64,000 bases of DNA, from contig NZ_CP146003.1 in NCBI RefSeq assembly GCF_038095975.1, positions 992,001 through 1,056,000 on the forward strand, in the 5' to 3' direction. Position numbers and translations under genes: made by a program. Origin of the DNA: Mesomycoplasma ovipneumoniae. Its GTDB lineage: Bacteria > Bacillota_I > Bacilli_A > Mycoplasmatales > Metamycoplasmataceae. Below, piece after piece: positions 7,099 through 18,576 of the stretch. How positions within the stretch are numbered: position 1 is the stretch's first letter; every line of letters begins with the position of its first letter. Below the pieces are notes generated by a model that was given only the letters and a program-made list of their open reading frames with translations, did not search any database and was not told the origin of the DNA.

Positions 7099-10000
7099 TT
7101 ATTTTAATGCTGTTGCAAAGGCTTTTTCAAAATCTTCTTTTTTGGAAAATTGGTTATTAAATTGTATAAAATATCTAAACAAAACCTCTGATTTATCGGA
7201 GTTTTTGTTGTTTTCTTCATCTCCAAAATGAAGGGTTAAAGTTTTTGTTGGGGTTGCTGCGGTGGCTGAAGAAGCGGCTGTTGAAGTTGTTGTTGTTGTT
7301 GTTGTTGTGGAAGCAGATGTTGTTGTGGGTGCTGGGACTGTTGAAGTTGGAGTTGTTGGGGATGATGAGGTTGTTGAAGAACCTGAATCTGAAGAAGTAA
7401 CTGAAGTCGTTGAATAAGTATTCTGAGTAGATCAAAAGTTTTTTTCTAATTCAATTTGGGGTTGATCTTTTGATTTAGGAGTTGCAATTTTTACAATTAT
7501 CTTTTGAGAATTTTGAGTTTGAGCGCCTGAATTTGAAGATGAATTCTCATTGAGAGAATTGTAAGAAAGAACAAAATTAGTAAATTGTCCTTCATCAACA
7601 GGCAAAATACCAATAATTTTTTGATTTTGAGTTGCATTTGCGCTAGTTGATTCAATTTCTGCTTTTTTTGAAACACCTATTAGCCAAACTGGTGTATTAT
7701 CAGGGATTGAGTCTGAATTTGTTATATTTGAGTTTGTTAAATCACTTTTTTTAGATAGTTTTTTAACTCAAATTAAATTTGGTTCTTGATTTGTTTGTTG
7801 ATCAGAAGTTGTGTTTTCTTGCGTAATAAATTTAAGGACAATTTTATATTTTTCAGGTTCTAAGTTATTTTGGACTGAGAATGAATAAAAAAATGGAGTA
7901 TTTTCTTCAAAAGCTACAGTTCTTTGAGTATTTTCATCACTTTTATAAAGCAATTTTAAATAATTGTCGTTTAGACTTGGATATAAAATTCCTGAATTTC
8001 TGACAAGTTTAACTTTTTTATCACGGCTTTTTGAAGAGTCAAGGCCAAGCGAAACTTGAGGATTTGTGATTGATTTTAGACCTTTAATTTCTGTGTGAAA
8101 CAAATTATTTTCATCAGATTCATTAACATTATATCCGCCAGATCCGTCAATAAAAAAATTTGCTTGATTTTCTTTGGCTAATAATAATTGAGGATTTGTT
8201 GGTGACAAGCCGCTTATTTTTATATCTTTTTGGCCTAAAATTTTATTAAATCTGTCATAAATACTAATTGTTATTGTTAATTGACCAGTAGAGCTTTCAA
8301 AAAATAAATTATATTTAACACCGTAAGAAAAAATTTGCTTAGAGTTAATTATGTCATTCATTTTAGCAAAAATTTTTGATAAAACTTCTTCAGGTTTCTC
8401 ATTTTCATCAGTTTTTTTTCAAGTCGGAAATGTTAATGAATCTTTAAAAAAGTCTTTAAATCACGTCACAATTGCTCTTTGACTAGTCAAACTATCATAA
8501 GTTGGACTGCTTTCTAAATTAACAATTTCCAAGCCTTTACTTGTGTTTCTATTTTCTTGAAAAGAATAAAAACTAGCATTAATTGACCTTAAATTATTAA
8601 TAACTTCAGCACCATCTAAATAATTAAATTTTTGCCTTACAATATAAAGATCATTATCCTTAATCACCGAATCCAAATATCTTTGGGCTAAGTTTTTAAA
8701 AGGTTTTAAGGTGTAAATAAAATTAAATTTACGGTAATTTTCTTGAGTTTGTGAGTCATTTAAATTTTCTTGACTTGAATTTTCAGAATTATTTGAGCCA
8801 GCATCTTGAAATAAAGATACCTGATTTTGAAGGGTTTTTTGCTCTTGGACAGGTGAGTTTTGTTGTAAATTTGATACACTTATATTCTCAGGAGTTAACT
8901 GATTTTGAGCTAGATTTCCAATTTGTTTAGCCTTAAAATCGATTTGAACCATAAGTTCAACTTCGCCAATTCGGTCCATTTGAATATTTGTTCCAAACAG
9001 TCTTACATTAAAATTTGGCAAGGAATTTGTGAATAAATTTTGTAATTTTGATATGTCAAAGAGATTGCTGTGATCAGTTTGGGACACCAAAAAAGTAGAT
9101 AAAGATACATTTTGTGCAACAATTTCTTGAATTTTTTCGTCTTTTAAGATGATAAGTTCGTCATCAGTTTTAATTAAATTATTAAGATAATTAGTAACTT
9201 GTGCATAATCTAGTAAATTTGAAACTTTTAAATCAAATGTGCGAATTTTATTTTTATTTGAGTCAAAAATCCCAAAGGAAATTCACAAATTACCGGTTGA
9301 GTCATCAATATTTTTAAAAACTATGCTGCCAGATAAGTCTGTTTCAAAATCAAAATGGGTGCCCTCAGGAAGATTTACTAAATTATCATTTGAGTCTAAA
9401 AATAAAAAAGAACCAAATTTTTCAAGGGTTTTTTTAGCATCTTTTGTATTTTTATACTCAGAATTTAGCACTTGAACAAGTGAAAGTGCGTTTCATTTTT
9501 GGTTTATTTGTGCTGTTTGCAAAATAAAAGCGGACTTTTGTTGGTCAATATTAAAATTTATAAATGGAATGTCACCTTTTCCATTAAAGCCACGAATTGA
9601 ATGAACTTTTGAATAAGTTTTATTTGTAAATTGATCATGCGCCGAAAAAACAACGTTAATTAAGTTATTATTAACAACTTTTGTAACTAGTTCGTCATTT
9701 TCAACGTCAGATTTATTAATAGGATTAATGTTAAGTTTTAAAAAAGGATATTTTGAACTAAAATTGGTAAGGTTAAAAATTGTGGTAAGATGAAAATTAG
9801 ACGCTGAATCACGAGATAAATCGAGAATTTGTTCGGCTGAATATTTGGAAAAATCCTCGTCAATTTGCATTTGATCGACAATTTTTCCAAATTCTTCATT
9901 TGAAAGTTGAATCCCTCTTTGATTAACTTCAGTTTTTTCTAAATTTCGCTGATCCACAACATCAAAATATTTTGACTCAACCTGTGAATAAGTTAAATAA

Positions 10001-10107
10001 GAAAAACCTAAAATTGCACCAATTGCAATAGGCCAAGTCGCCATAATCATTAAAGATCTGGTGTGTGAAACTTTTTTTACTTTTCTTACTATTTTAGTTT
10101 TTTTCAT
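7099..10107 (-). CDS. P102-like surface protein (second gene of an adhesin-type pair)
   Basis: This is a 1002-residue protein with a basic N-terminus (MKKTKIVRKVKKVSHTR) and one signal-anchor helix around residues 22-40, predicted to be exported. Downstream is a long Asn/Ser/Gln-rich ectodomain without recognised catalytic motifs. Near the C-terminus is a Ser/Thr/Ala low-complexity tract including eight consecutive Thr, seven of them ACA codons (7288-7308), a likely length-variable microsatellite. Several TGA-Trp codons split it in standard translation. It follows the P97-like gene with a 6-bp gap. P102 paralogs of M. hyopneumoniae are proteolytically processed surface adhesins; that role is inferred from size, position and architecture. 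Confidence 0.75.
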
Positions 10108-10113
10108 TTTTTC

Positions 10114-13100
10114 CTAATTTCGACTTAGCTGTCTTTTTGGTCTAATTACTGTAAAAATAAGCGGATATTTTGCTTCATTTTCTTGCGGTACAAAGGGTTC
10201 TAGATTATTTTTAAGTTGGGGCTGCGTACTCTGAGTTGCAGATTGTTGAGGTTGTTGAGGTTGAGCTGGTTGTTGAGGTTGAGGAGTTGGAGTTGGCGGT
10301 GAAGTTGGAGCCGGTGGGGTTTGCGCTGGTGGGGTTGGAACTGACGGCGAATCTTGAGGGGCAGAAGGATTTTGCGCTGAATTATCAGGATTATTTTGCT
10401 CATTACCCACAGTGTTTGGGATGAAAATTTGAGATTTTTCAGTAGAATCTAGTTTTTTTACAGCAAATCTAATTTTCAAATTCCCAAATTTATCTTTGAA
10501 AACACTATTTTGTTTATATACAAGACCATTTCCATTTAATAAAGGATAAATTTGGACAAAAGTAGAAAAACCAAAAAGTTTTTTCATACTTTCTAACGTT
10601 TGTTTAAAATCTTTATCTTGACTATTAAACTCAGAATTTAAAACCTCTTCAGCACTTTTAGAAAATGTATGTGCAGTTGCAAAATTAGACTCATCAAGCT
10701 CTAGTTTTAAAAGATTTTGTGGAAAATTTAAGACAACATTGGACAAGATTTCAATGTCACTTTGAGGATTTTGATCTGCAAAAACATCTAATTTTAGTGA
10801 ATTAATTGGGGTTCTAAAAACAATTTTATTATTTGTAGCAGAAGTGAAAATATAATAATAACCTAATGTAAAAATCTCTTTTTTAAGGGTATTATCATTT
10901 TCAGAAGTCTCCTGATCGGCGACCTGAACTGGTGTTGGAGTTAAATTTTGGCTCTCAGAATCGATTTGTTCTGAGTTTTGATTGGCTAGAAAAACAATTT
11001 TATAAGAAAGATTTTCGCCAAGTGTTTCAAACTGCTTAACTAAATTATTATTTTTATAAGTTTCTATAAATAATTCAGAGAATGTTTGAGCATTTAATTC
11101 CGCTTGTGACTCTCCATTTTTTGCACTTAAGGCCTCAATTTTAGAAATTAAGTCGCTAAATTCCGAAATTAAATATTGATTTTGAAGATTTGAAACAATT
11201 TTCTCATTAATAGTCTTAGTTTGTGGGGTTAAATTAGTGTCAGGGGCTTGATTTTCTACCTTTGGTTGTTGGTTTTCTTGGTTTCCAGGTTGCTGAGAAC
11301 CTTGAGAATCTGTGTTGCTTTCAGTATTTGCAGCTTCTGTTTCCTGAAATTGAGTTGCTTGTGCGGCAACAGTTTCATTTTTTGGGGTTGAATCAAGACT
11401 TTGAGTTTCAGAACTTTGCTCTTTTTCATCAAAAGTATCAGATTTTATTTCTGCAAGGGAATTAAAAAGAATTCTAAGATATTTTTGAGCTTCTTCTTTA
11501 GGTAAGGTCAAAATATTTTTTACAAAATATATAAATTCTTGATTATTTTCAAAAAAAGCACGAGTATTTGTGTTATTTTCTAGCGTTTCTGGAGTTAAAG
11601 TTCTCTTAGAAAACTCAGAAATAGTTGGAAAATCATACTTAAAAGTTCAAGAATTTAAAATTTGAGTTTCAGGAAAATTAAGATTAAATTTTGAAGAATT
11701 TATTAAAATATTATAAATTTCTTCGTGTGCATTTGAATCAATTAATCTTTGAATTTCATCTTTTGAAACATAGTCAAAAGATGAAAAGGTTTCATCTTTT
11801 TTATTTTTATCAATAAGATAATCTAAATTAACAACTGGAATTTGGCTAAAATTTTTAGGGTCAAATGTAGAAACATTTTGGGATTCAGAATTTTTGAAAT
11901 TTCTTAAAACAAGTTCTGAAGATTTAGTTAATTTTTCCGAACCATCATCATTAAGGGGATAAAAAATTTCAAACGGTATACGAACTAGCGATGATTGCTC
12001 GTCTGAATCAAGTTGAATTTTTTCAACTATAATGTTAAAGCCAAATTTTTGCTTGATTTTTGGATCTAAGTCATCATAATCGGTAAAATCAAGTTGTAAA
12101 TCTGAATTAATAAAAGAATTAAGGGCTATTTTTGCTTCTTCAGGTGTTTTTAATATGCTTGTATTTTCTTTATATTTAAGAAAGTTATAAACTCAAGATA
12201 TTGATTTTTGTGAAATATCAACTTTGTTCTCTTGATTTTCGTTTGAAAATTGATCAACTTTTAGATCTGTTAGTTTTGGAATTTGTATAAAAAGTTTAGG
12301 ATCAACAAAAGCAGACTTATTTTTAGCTGAATCAAAAAGTAAAAAAGTAAAATTTTTAGTAATGTTTGTATTAAAATTTTTTGGGAAAATTTGTTTGGCT
12401 TCCTCTGTGAAGCTAATTTTACCTTGTATTTCTAAAAAATCTGAGTGCAATTGTGAAGGTTGAACTCAAGTGTTTTTATTATTTTTTATAATTTCTATTT
12501 TGTAAGGAAAAATTAACTTATTTTCGTGTTTAATAGCAAAGTTTTTATTAGTTAAAATTGACTCAAAGTCAAAGTCAAAAAAATCATGAACTTTTTTGAT
12601 AAAACTTTCTGCACTTTGCTCAGAATTTGCTTCTGCTAAAAAGTCGCTTGCGAGCCAAATTTTAGGAGAGATTTTATTTTGCTCGCCTCTAGAAAATGGT
12701 CTAATATTTTGAAGATTTATTTGGAGAGCTTGGTAAAAATTTTCCAGAAAAAAAGTTGAATTAGGACTTATAGAAATTTTGTCAGTTCTTATGTCAGATT
12801 TTATAATTCTCGAGTGATTATGAGTTTTGAGCAAAAATTCAACATTAAATTGTTGATTGGCATCATCTGGTTTTACATCTACAAACTCAAGTCAAATTCC
12901 GTTTGGTAACTTATATGGTTGCAATCTTTTATTTTCAAGACTAAAAAGATCGAAAAAATCACCTTGATCTGTTGAGTCTTGAATTTTTTTTCACTCGTCT
13001 TTTAGTGAGGCATAAGTTGAAAAAGGAGAAACTTTTTGAGCATTAAAACTAAGAGCATTAATTTTAGTTATTGTTCTATTTAAATCTTCAACAGTTGTTT

Positions 13101-13254
13101 GATAAGAATTTTTTTTAATTAAGCCAAAACCATAAGAAATACCGACTGAAATTCCTAAAACACCAAGAAATGATGCGGATAAAGTAAGGCCTAGTAAAAT
13201 TTTTGATTTTTTTGTTAAAAATTTTGTTTTGGAAAATTTCTTAACTATTTTCAC
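10114..13254 (-). CDS. P97-like surface protein (first gene of an adhesin-type pair)
   Basis: This is a 1046-residue exported protein starting with GTG (no ATG fits), with an AAGGTTCC ribosome site 6 bases upstream. The N-terminus is basic (KIVKKFSKTKFLTKKSK), then a signal-anchor helix around residues 18-40. The region LEFVDVKPDDANQQFNVEFL resembles the P97-family ectodomain (LEFVDLIPNDNDQSFELRF in the paralog at 37015-40464). The C-terminal third has a Gln/Ala/Glu-rich linker and, close to the end, a Pro/Gln/Thr-rich repeat (PTPPAQTPPAPTSPPTP). No cilium-binding AAKPV-type R1 repeat is seen. It lies 17 bp after trxB and probably shares its transcript. Confidence 0.75.
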
Positions 13255-13271
13255 TATATAGGAACCTTTTT

Positions 13272-14189
13272 TTACTTAATTCGATTAGTTAAAATTTTAC
13301 CAACAATTGCACCATCATTTGCGGCAGTAACAATTTGTCTAATTTCTTTTGTAACAACATCACCAACAGCATAAACGCCAGGAATTTTTGACTGTCCGTA
13401 TTTGTCAACAGAAATAAAATTAAATTTATCAAGAATTTCTTTATGGTTTTTTTGCAAAAAACTAGTAGCAGGCAAAAACCCAATGTATGGGAAAAGTGAC
13501 TTAATTTCAAGTGTTTTTTGCTCACCGTTGTGATCAATAATTGCTGATTCAAGCGCACCGTCACCTTGAAGTTCTAAAACTCTAGCGTTAAATAAAATTT
13601 CAACATTTTTGTTTTTTTTAAGTTCTTCTATTAAAAGTGGCTCGGCAATAAATTTGTCATCACGAACTAAAACATAAACTTTTGAAGCTATTGAAGCTAA
13701 AAAACTTGACTCCTCAACAGCAGAATTTCCTCCTCCAATAACAATTGAAGGTTGGTTGGCATAAAAAGGACCATCGCAAACAACACAATAAGAAACACCT
13801 TTACCTTCGAAATCAAGGTAATTTTTAATATCTAACGGTTTTCTTTCGACCATTCCAGAAGCTACAACAACGGATTTTGCTGTGAAAGTTTTGCCGTCTT
13901 TACAAATAACTTTATGGTCAAAAGGTGAGTTAGACTCAATATAATCAACATCACAATAACGGTGTTTTGTTCCGAATTTTAGTGAGTGTTTATACATTCT
14001 TAGCGCTAAAGATGCACCATCAATAAACTCATCTCCAGGTCAATTTTCAATTTTAGATTGTGAAACAAGTTTCCCACCCGGGGCTCCTTTTTCCAAAATT
14101 AGAACTTTTAAATTACCACGAGAAGCATAAAGAGCAGTTGTTAGACCAGCCGGCCCTGCTCCGATTATTATAACATCATAATTTTCCAT
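13272..14189 (-). CDS. trxB: Thioredoxin reductase
   Basis: This NADPH-dependent flavoenzyme keeps thioredoxin reduced, feeding Tpx (15414-15905) and the thioredoxin module at 49080-49409. It has an N-terminal FAD motif IIGAGPAGLTTALYASRG, the redox-active CVVC pair (Cys135/Cys138), a NADPH Rossmann motif VIGGGNSAVEES and a C-terminal FAD contact GVYAVGDVV. Length 305 is standard. The start at 14189 is supported by AAGGGGTC upstream. A TGA-Trp near residue 48 hides the first ~65 codons under the standard code. It precedes the P97-like gene, possibly in one transcript. Confidence 0.97.
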
Positions 14190-14298
14190 GACTAGACCCC
14201 TTAAGAATAAAATTTTAATGATTATAAATAATTATATAATATTAAATTATAAAAAACATTAAAAACTAATGTTTTTCGTTGTAAAATTTCAATTTTGC

Positions 14299-15279
14299 CT
14301 AAGCCTCTAAGATTTTTGGTTCTGATTTTGCAGGCTCAGAAAGGTTACGATTTCATCTAATTCAAGGCAAACCAATATAGCGTCTGTTTTCTTTTGTGTA
14401 TCTTTCAGAAAATGCTAATTTTAACTTTTTATTTTCAATTTTTACGTAGTAATTTGTGAAAAATTGAAAGCGGATGAACAGCAAAATTCCCAGAATTATC
14501 ATCAAAATTGCGATTATAAAATAATAAACATATGATTCTTGCCGTAAAAATTCCATAGAAGCCCGAACAATTCCGTAATATAAAATATATAGCGCCCCTG
14601 TTGAACCTGGTTTGAGTCATGAAAAAAGATTTAAAACTCATACAATTACCAAGTAACCAAATAGCGAGGTTAGTGATTCATAGAAAAATAATGGAACACG
14701 AAGTTGACCATTTGGTGCATGTTTATCGGCAATAAACATATTTTTTCGAATAAAATCACCTAATCAATTTACGGTTTTACCTTCAGGATCAAGGAATCCA
14801 TAGACTTCGTGATTTGTAAAATTTCCTCATCTTCCTAAAAATTGGCCAATTAAAACCGCTGGCAAGATAAAAGAAAAGCCTTTTCGTCAGTCAAAACTAG
14901 CCCGTTTTCGATAAGCATAAATTAAATTTGCAACAGTTGGAAAAATAACACCTCATTGAATTGAAAGTCCACCTTGGCGAATATTTCATCACTGTTGTAA
15001 TGATGTTAAATCCCCTACCACTAAACGCTCAAGAATATATCCAAAACGAGCTCCAACAATAGAAATAGGAATTGTGATAAAAATCAGCGCGGCTAAATGA
15101 TCAAATTTATAACCTTCGCGTTTTCAGAAAAAATAAATTGTGATAATTGACGCAACCATACCCAGAACGACTGTGAGGGCATAAATTGGAATTCAATCCT
15201 GAATTAACCAAAAAGCCTCACCTTCTTTAAAAGGGCGTTCATTTATTAGGTCAGCGGGAATTTTTGTAAGGTCATTCAT
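14299..15279 (-). CDS. lgt: Prolipoprotein diacylglyceryl transferase
   Basis: Lgt attaches diacylglycerol to the lipobox Cys of prelipoproteins in the membrane. It is a multi-pass protein with about seven hydrophobic helices. The Lgt signature is seen as GRWGNFTNHEVYG, and NIRQGGLSIQWG matches the conserved R-x-GG-(L/M)-S region. The 326-residue length includes a charged C-terminal tail. Many TGA-Trp codons break the frame under the standard code, so only fragments appear there. Start at 15279 with AGGAAT upstream. Substrates in this window include the BMP lipoprotein (29579-30925) and YidC. Confidence 0.95.
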
Positions 15280-15413
15280 TGTTATTCCTATTTTATTTTG
15301 TCTTATAAATTATACCACTTTTTTTATTTTTAAAAAATAAATAAAAAATACACAATTAAATGTGCATTTCTTGGATGTGTAAATAAAAATTAATTTTTAA
15401 GTTTTTAGCAAAA

Positions 15414-15905
15414 TTATGAAAGGTTTTGAAGATGTTTTTCTAATTGTTCAAAATTAATTTGATCGTGAACATCAGAATTAGGTTCAACAACTAAAACTTT
15501 TCCATCAGAGTCAACAATAATATAACCACGATTTAATAAAAATACATCATCAATTAAAAATCCAGTAGCTAATCCAAAACTACGCAAACGATAGTCAGAA
15601 TATATCTCCATATTTTCGGATAAATTTGCATTTTTTCACTGAGCAATCGCAGAAGGAAGATCTAGTGAAACTGAAATAAATCTAAATTGTGAATATTTCC
15701 TTGATAAATCACGGATGGATGTTGTTTGTTCATCACAAATTTTGGTGTTAATTGACGGAAAAATTGAGATTAGCGTTGTTTTTCCAAAATTTTTAAAGTC
15801 AACAACATCAAAATTTATATCACTAACGGTAAATTCTAGTTTTTCTCCTGGTTGTATTAACGATGAAACTAAATTATATGCTTTGTTCTTGAATTTTGTT
15901 TGCAT
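15414..15905 (-). CDS. tpx: Thiol peroxidase (Tpx-type peroxiredoxin), apparently 1-Cys
   Basis: It reduces hydroperoxides using thioredoxin. The 163-residue protein has the Tpx pattern FPSINTKICDEQT with the peroxidatic Cys57. The region that normally carries the resolving Cys (about residue 95) reads DLPSAIAQWKNANLSEN and has no Cys, and the protein has only one Cys overall. It may therefore work as a 1-Cys enzyme resolved by an external thiol. It sits just downstream of tRNA-Trp on the same strand. The start at 15905 has an AAAGGTGAC ribosome site. Confidence 0.92.
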
Positions 15906-15939
15906 CTTGTCACCTTTCGTATTTTAAAAATAATTTTTT

Positions 15940-16013
15940 TGGCGGGGGTTAAAGGATTCGAACCTTCACTGATGGGTTTGGAGTCCATGGTACTGCCATT
16001 ATACTAAACCCCC
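15940..16013 (-). tRNA. tRNA-Trp (CCA anticodon)
   Basis: A complete cloverleaf on the minus strand: acceptor GGGGGTT/AACCCCC, D-arm with AATGGCAG, anticodon loop CTCCAAA with CCA, T-loop GGTTCGAATCC and encoded CCA end. Only seven bases form the acceptor and one anticodon-stem pair is A-C mismatched. CCA reads UGG; the UGA-reading tRNA-Trp(UCA) is not in this window. The promoter -10 TATAAT is at 16033-16038. Confidence 0.92.
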
Positions 16014-16312
16014 TTTTCCACAAACTAATTAAATTATACCCTAAAAAGTTATAAATAAAAACTAAATGCTAAATAAAAAATGTTTATGTTTACAGGAAAA
16101 TTAATATCCTAACTGGCTAAATTTTTTAGCTAAATTAATAAAAAAATTCAGGCAAGTACTTTTTTGTCTATGGCTTTGATTCTATCGGTTTTATAAATTT
16201 TTTCTTCTAATTTACTGATGGAAAAATTTTTTATTGTTTTTTAACTTGTACTTAATATTATAAGATACAATAATGTTAAATTATAAAAATAATGGATATT
16301 AATTAAATTAAC
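16014..16312. other. Intergenic region between tRNA-Trp and the membrane protein gene
   Basis: This 299-bp non-coding stretch holds the minus-strand tRNA-Trp promoter (TATAAT at 16033-16038). Toward the right end it has a TATAAGATACAAT-type -10 region for the plus-strand gene at 16313. Nothing else is recognised. Confidence 0.5.
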
Positions 16313-17101
16313 ATGAACCAAAAATTCTACATGCGCTATTTGGAACTGTTTAATAGAAAATTTCTCCATATTATTGTCTTACCTTTTATTTTTTATCTAA
16401 CAATAGTAATTATATTTATAATTTCATTTAGTAAAATTGAATTTATAAATACCAACGGCGGATTATTTCTCGTAAGACTAGCTTCCTATTTGATTTTTAT
16501 TTCGCTAACAATTATTATCTTCAGAAATTTTTTTACCTTGTTTTCTTTATATAAAAAACAACAGCTTAACAGGGAGTATCAAGACTATATAGTTGAAGCT
16601 GGTTTGTGATTATTTGCAAATTCTCGTTGATATTTTAAGAAAACTAATAAAATTAACAACGCTTCCTACTTGCAGGGGAAGGAAATAAACCCCGAATTGA
16701 AACAATTTTTATCTAAAATTATTTATAAAATAAGTAAATTTGAGTTATGATTTGCAACTTTTTGCTTTAGTTTTTCAATTTTAACATTTATTTTACTCGA
16801 AATTTTCTTAACTCTTGTTTTTGGTAATAACAATTTTGCTATAGATTTTATCCGAGATACAGGTGCGCTTATAAAAGTCGATAAAAATTATATTAATTTA
16901 TTGACGATCATTTTAGTTATTATTTTTTCTATTACTATTTTGTTGTTTTTTTCTTTTTACTTTTTTATTTTTTACAACAATAGAAATTTATTCAAAATTT
17001 ATAGGTTAATTTCAAATTCTTTTGACAACCCTATTGAATTAATCACGAAAACTTTTAATAAGTCTTTGTTTGGAATTTATGTAAAAATAAATAAAAAATA
17101 A
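16313..17101 (+). CDS. Four-helix membrane protein, unknown function
   Basis: This 262-residue protein has four strongly hydrophobic segments: about residues 19-40, 51-72, 146-170 and 196-222. A polar loop of ~75 residues between helices 2 and 3 contains GLWLFANSRWYFKK. Four TGA-Trp codons split it under the standard code. No ribosome site is evident before the ATG. The 2+loop+2 layout is the same as in the protein at 19441-20124, and both loops carry aromatic and Lys-rich motifs, so the two may be distant paralogs. No family is recognised. It is the left gene of the accessory island and points toward the nucleotidyltransferase-like gene. Confidence 0.65.
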
Positions 17102-17362
17102 TTATTCAAATTAGTAATGGGTCTGTTATTTGTTATGTTTTGTGACAAATATTTGTTTATTTTCCAAAAATCTCCATTTAAAAGATTTGAAAAATTAATT
17201 TAGTTTGTGTGGGAACTTGAGCCTTTACATAGCGAATAACCCGAATTCCTAGATTATTATATAATAATAAATGAATCTTATAATTTCATTAATAGAAGCA
17301 ACTATTGATGAAATGCTTTGCAAAATAAATATTTCAACCCTTATTAGGTTAAAAGTTTTTGA
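17102..17362. other. Gap between convergent island genes
   Basis: This 261-bp region lies between the stops of the membrane protein and the nucleotidyltransferase-like gene. No clear hairpin terminator, RNA gene or coding frame is seen. Confidence 0.4.
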
Positions 17363-18445
17363 TTAGATAAAGACTAAAAACACAACTAGTTTATATAAAG
17401 TATTAAGTAAAAACTCTTGATTATTACTAGAATAGATTAAAATTTGGTTTTTATTTAAATTTTCGTTAATTTTATATTTTAACGATACAACTTTTAAAAC
17501 TTTTATAAAGGGAAATGACTTATTAATTTCTATAATTTCGGTGTCTCAATTTGGTGAAATTTTTGAATTAAAAATTATATTTTGTTTGTTTATCATTTTG
17601 AAATTATCAAAGAAAAAATTTACGTTTTCCAAGTAAATTTCATTTGAAGATAGCACATATTTAGACTTGTTTAGCGAATTAATTTTACTTATGATATTGT
17701 ATTTGTTCTTCAAAAAATAGTCATTTATAACCATCAAATTATTAAATAAGTTTCTTGAATTCTTATTTAAATGGAAAATTGATTTAATTTTTTTTGACAA
17801 AAACTTATTACCTTCAATAGAATTTATCAATTCAAATTTATATGCATTTTTAGAAAATCAAATTAATTCTACATTGTCTCTTAGAAAAAAATCAAAAATA
17901 AAATTATTAATAATAATGTTTAGTAAATTTTTCCTAATAAATGCTCTAGTTTTATGAAATAGCAACTTATTTTTCAAAATAATTTTTAGATCTTGTAAAG
18001 TTGTAAGGATTTTTTGGAAATTTAGATTGTCTGAGCCTAAAAAATGATTGGATAAAACTGCTGAAATTTGAAATATTTTAGTCAAAATAGCATATTCAGG
18101 TTTTACAAAATAAAGATTTTTTTTAATTTTTTTGTAAATATTAGGTTTTAAAAATTTTGCCAAAATTATCTCAATATTTAAATCTAAATTTTTAAATTCA
18201 AGTTTTTTAAAAAAAGGTGTGCTTAATTTTACATCTAAATTTTTGTTTTTACTGAGTTCAATCATTAGTTTTTGGTTTAGAAAACTTAAACTTTTAATCT
18301 TTTTAGAAAAAATTATTAAATCTAAATCATTAGGCTTTCTTTCTAATATCCCATAAGAATGCAGGGCAAAACTTCCTTGCACAACCTTTATTAAATTCTC
18401 GTCTTTATTTTGTGCTATATCTACATTATCTAAATTAATTATCAT
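17363..18445 (-). CDS. AbiEii/MenA-like nucleotidyltransferase-fold protein
   Basis: This 360-residue, very Lys/Asn/Ile-rich protein carries an N-terminal nucleotidyltransferase-like motif: VVQGSFALHSYGILERKPND followed by LDLIIF. That gives a GS pair (residues 24-25) and a D-x-D pair (Asp40/Asp42), as in Pol-beta-type NTases. Further on, VKPEYAILTKIFQISAVL resembles the AbiEii segment after the catalytic core. Family members include AbiEii toxins that modify tRNA or other targets; activity here is inference. No AbiEi-type HTH antitoxin lies beside it. The ATG at 18445 has a GGAAGG ribosome site; a GTG two codons upstream is too close to it. It is divergent from the gene at 18577. Confidence 0.6.
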
Positions 18446-18502
18446 TTTCACCTTCCCAAAAACTAAAATAAATATTTAGTTTTTTTTGATTGAATTTGCC
18501 CT

Positions 18503-18540
18503 AAAAAAAAAAAAAAAACTTAAAATTATTATTGTATAAT
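18503..18540 (+). promoter_or_regulatory. Promoter with an A16 tract upstream of the glycine-rich gene
   Basis: Sixteen A residues (18503-18518) lie 16 bases before a perfect TATAAT (18535-18540). The homopolymer occupies or abuts the -35 position. In mycoplasmas, length changes in such tracts switch surface genes on and off (vlp genes of M. hyorhinis). A strong CGGAGG ribosome site follows at 18563-18568. Confidence 0.6.
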
Positions 18541-18576
18541 TTTAAATGTAATTATAACAACACGGAGGAAATAAAA

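Noticed and set aside
10236..10424. Plus-strand frames such as 10236-10424 opposite the Pro/Gln repeats, and 37011-37274 and 34818-35057 in the other adhesins
   Set aside because: Low-complexity shadows of real repeat-containing genes in another frame.
7099..13254. Many broken adhesin pseudogenes
   Set aside because: The apparent breaks are TGA codons encoding Trp; only two intact genes are present.
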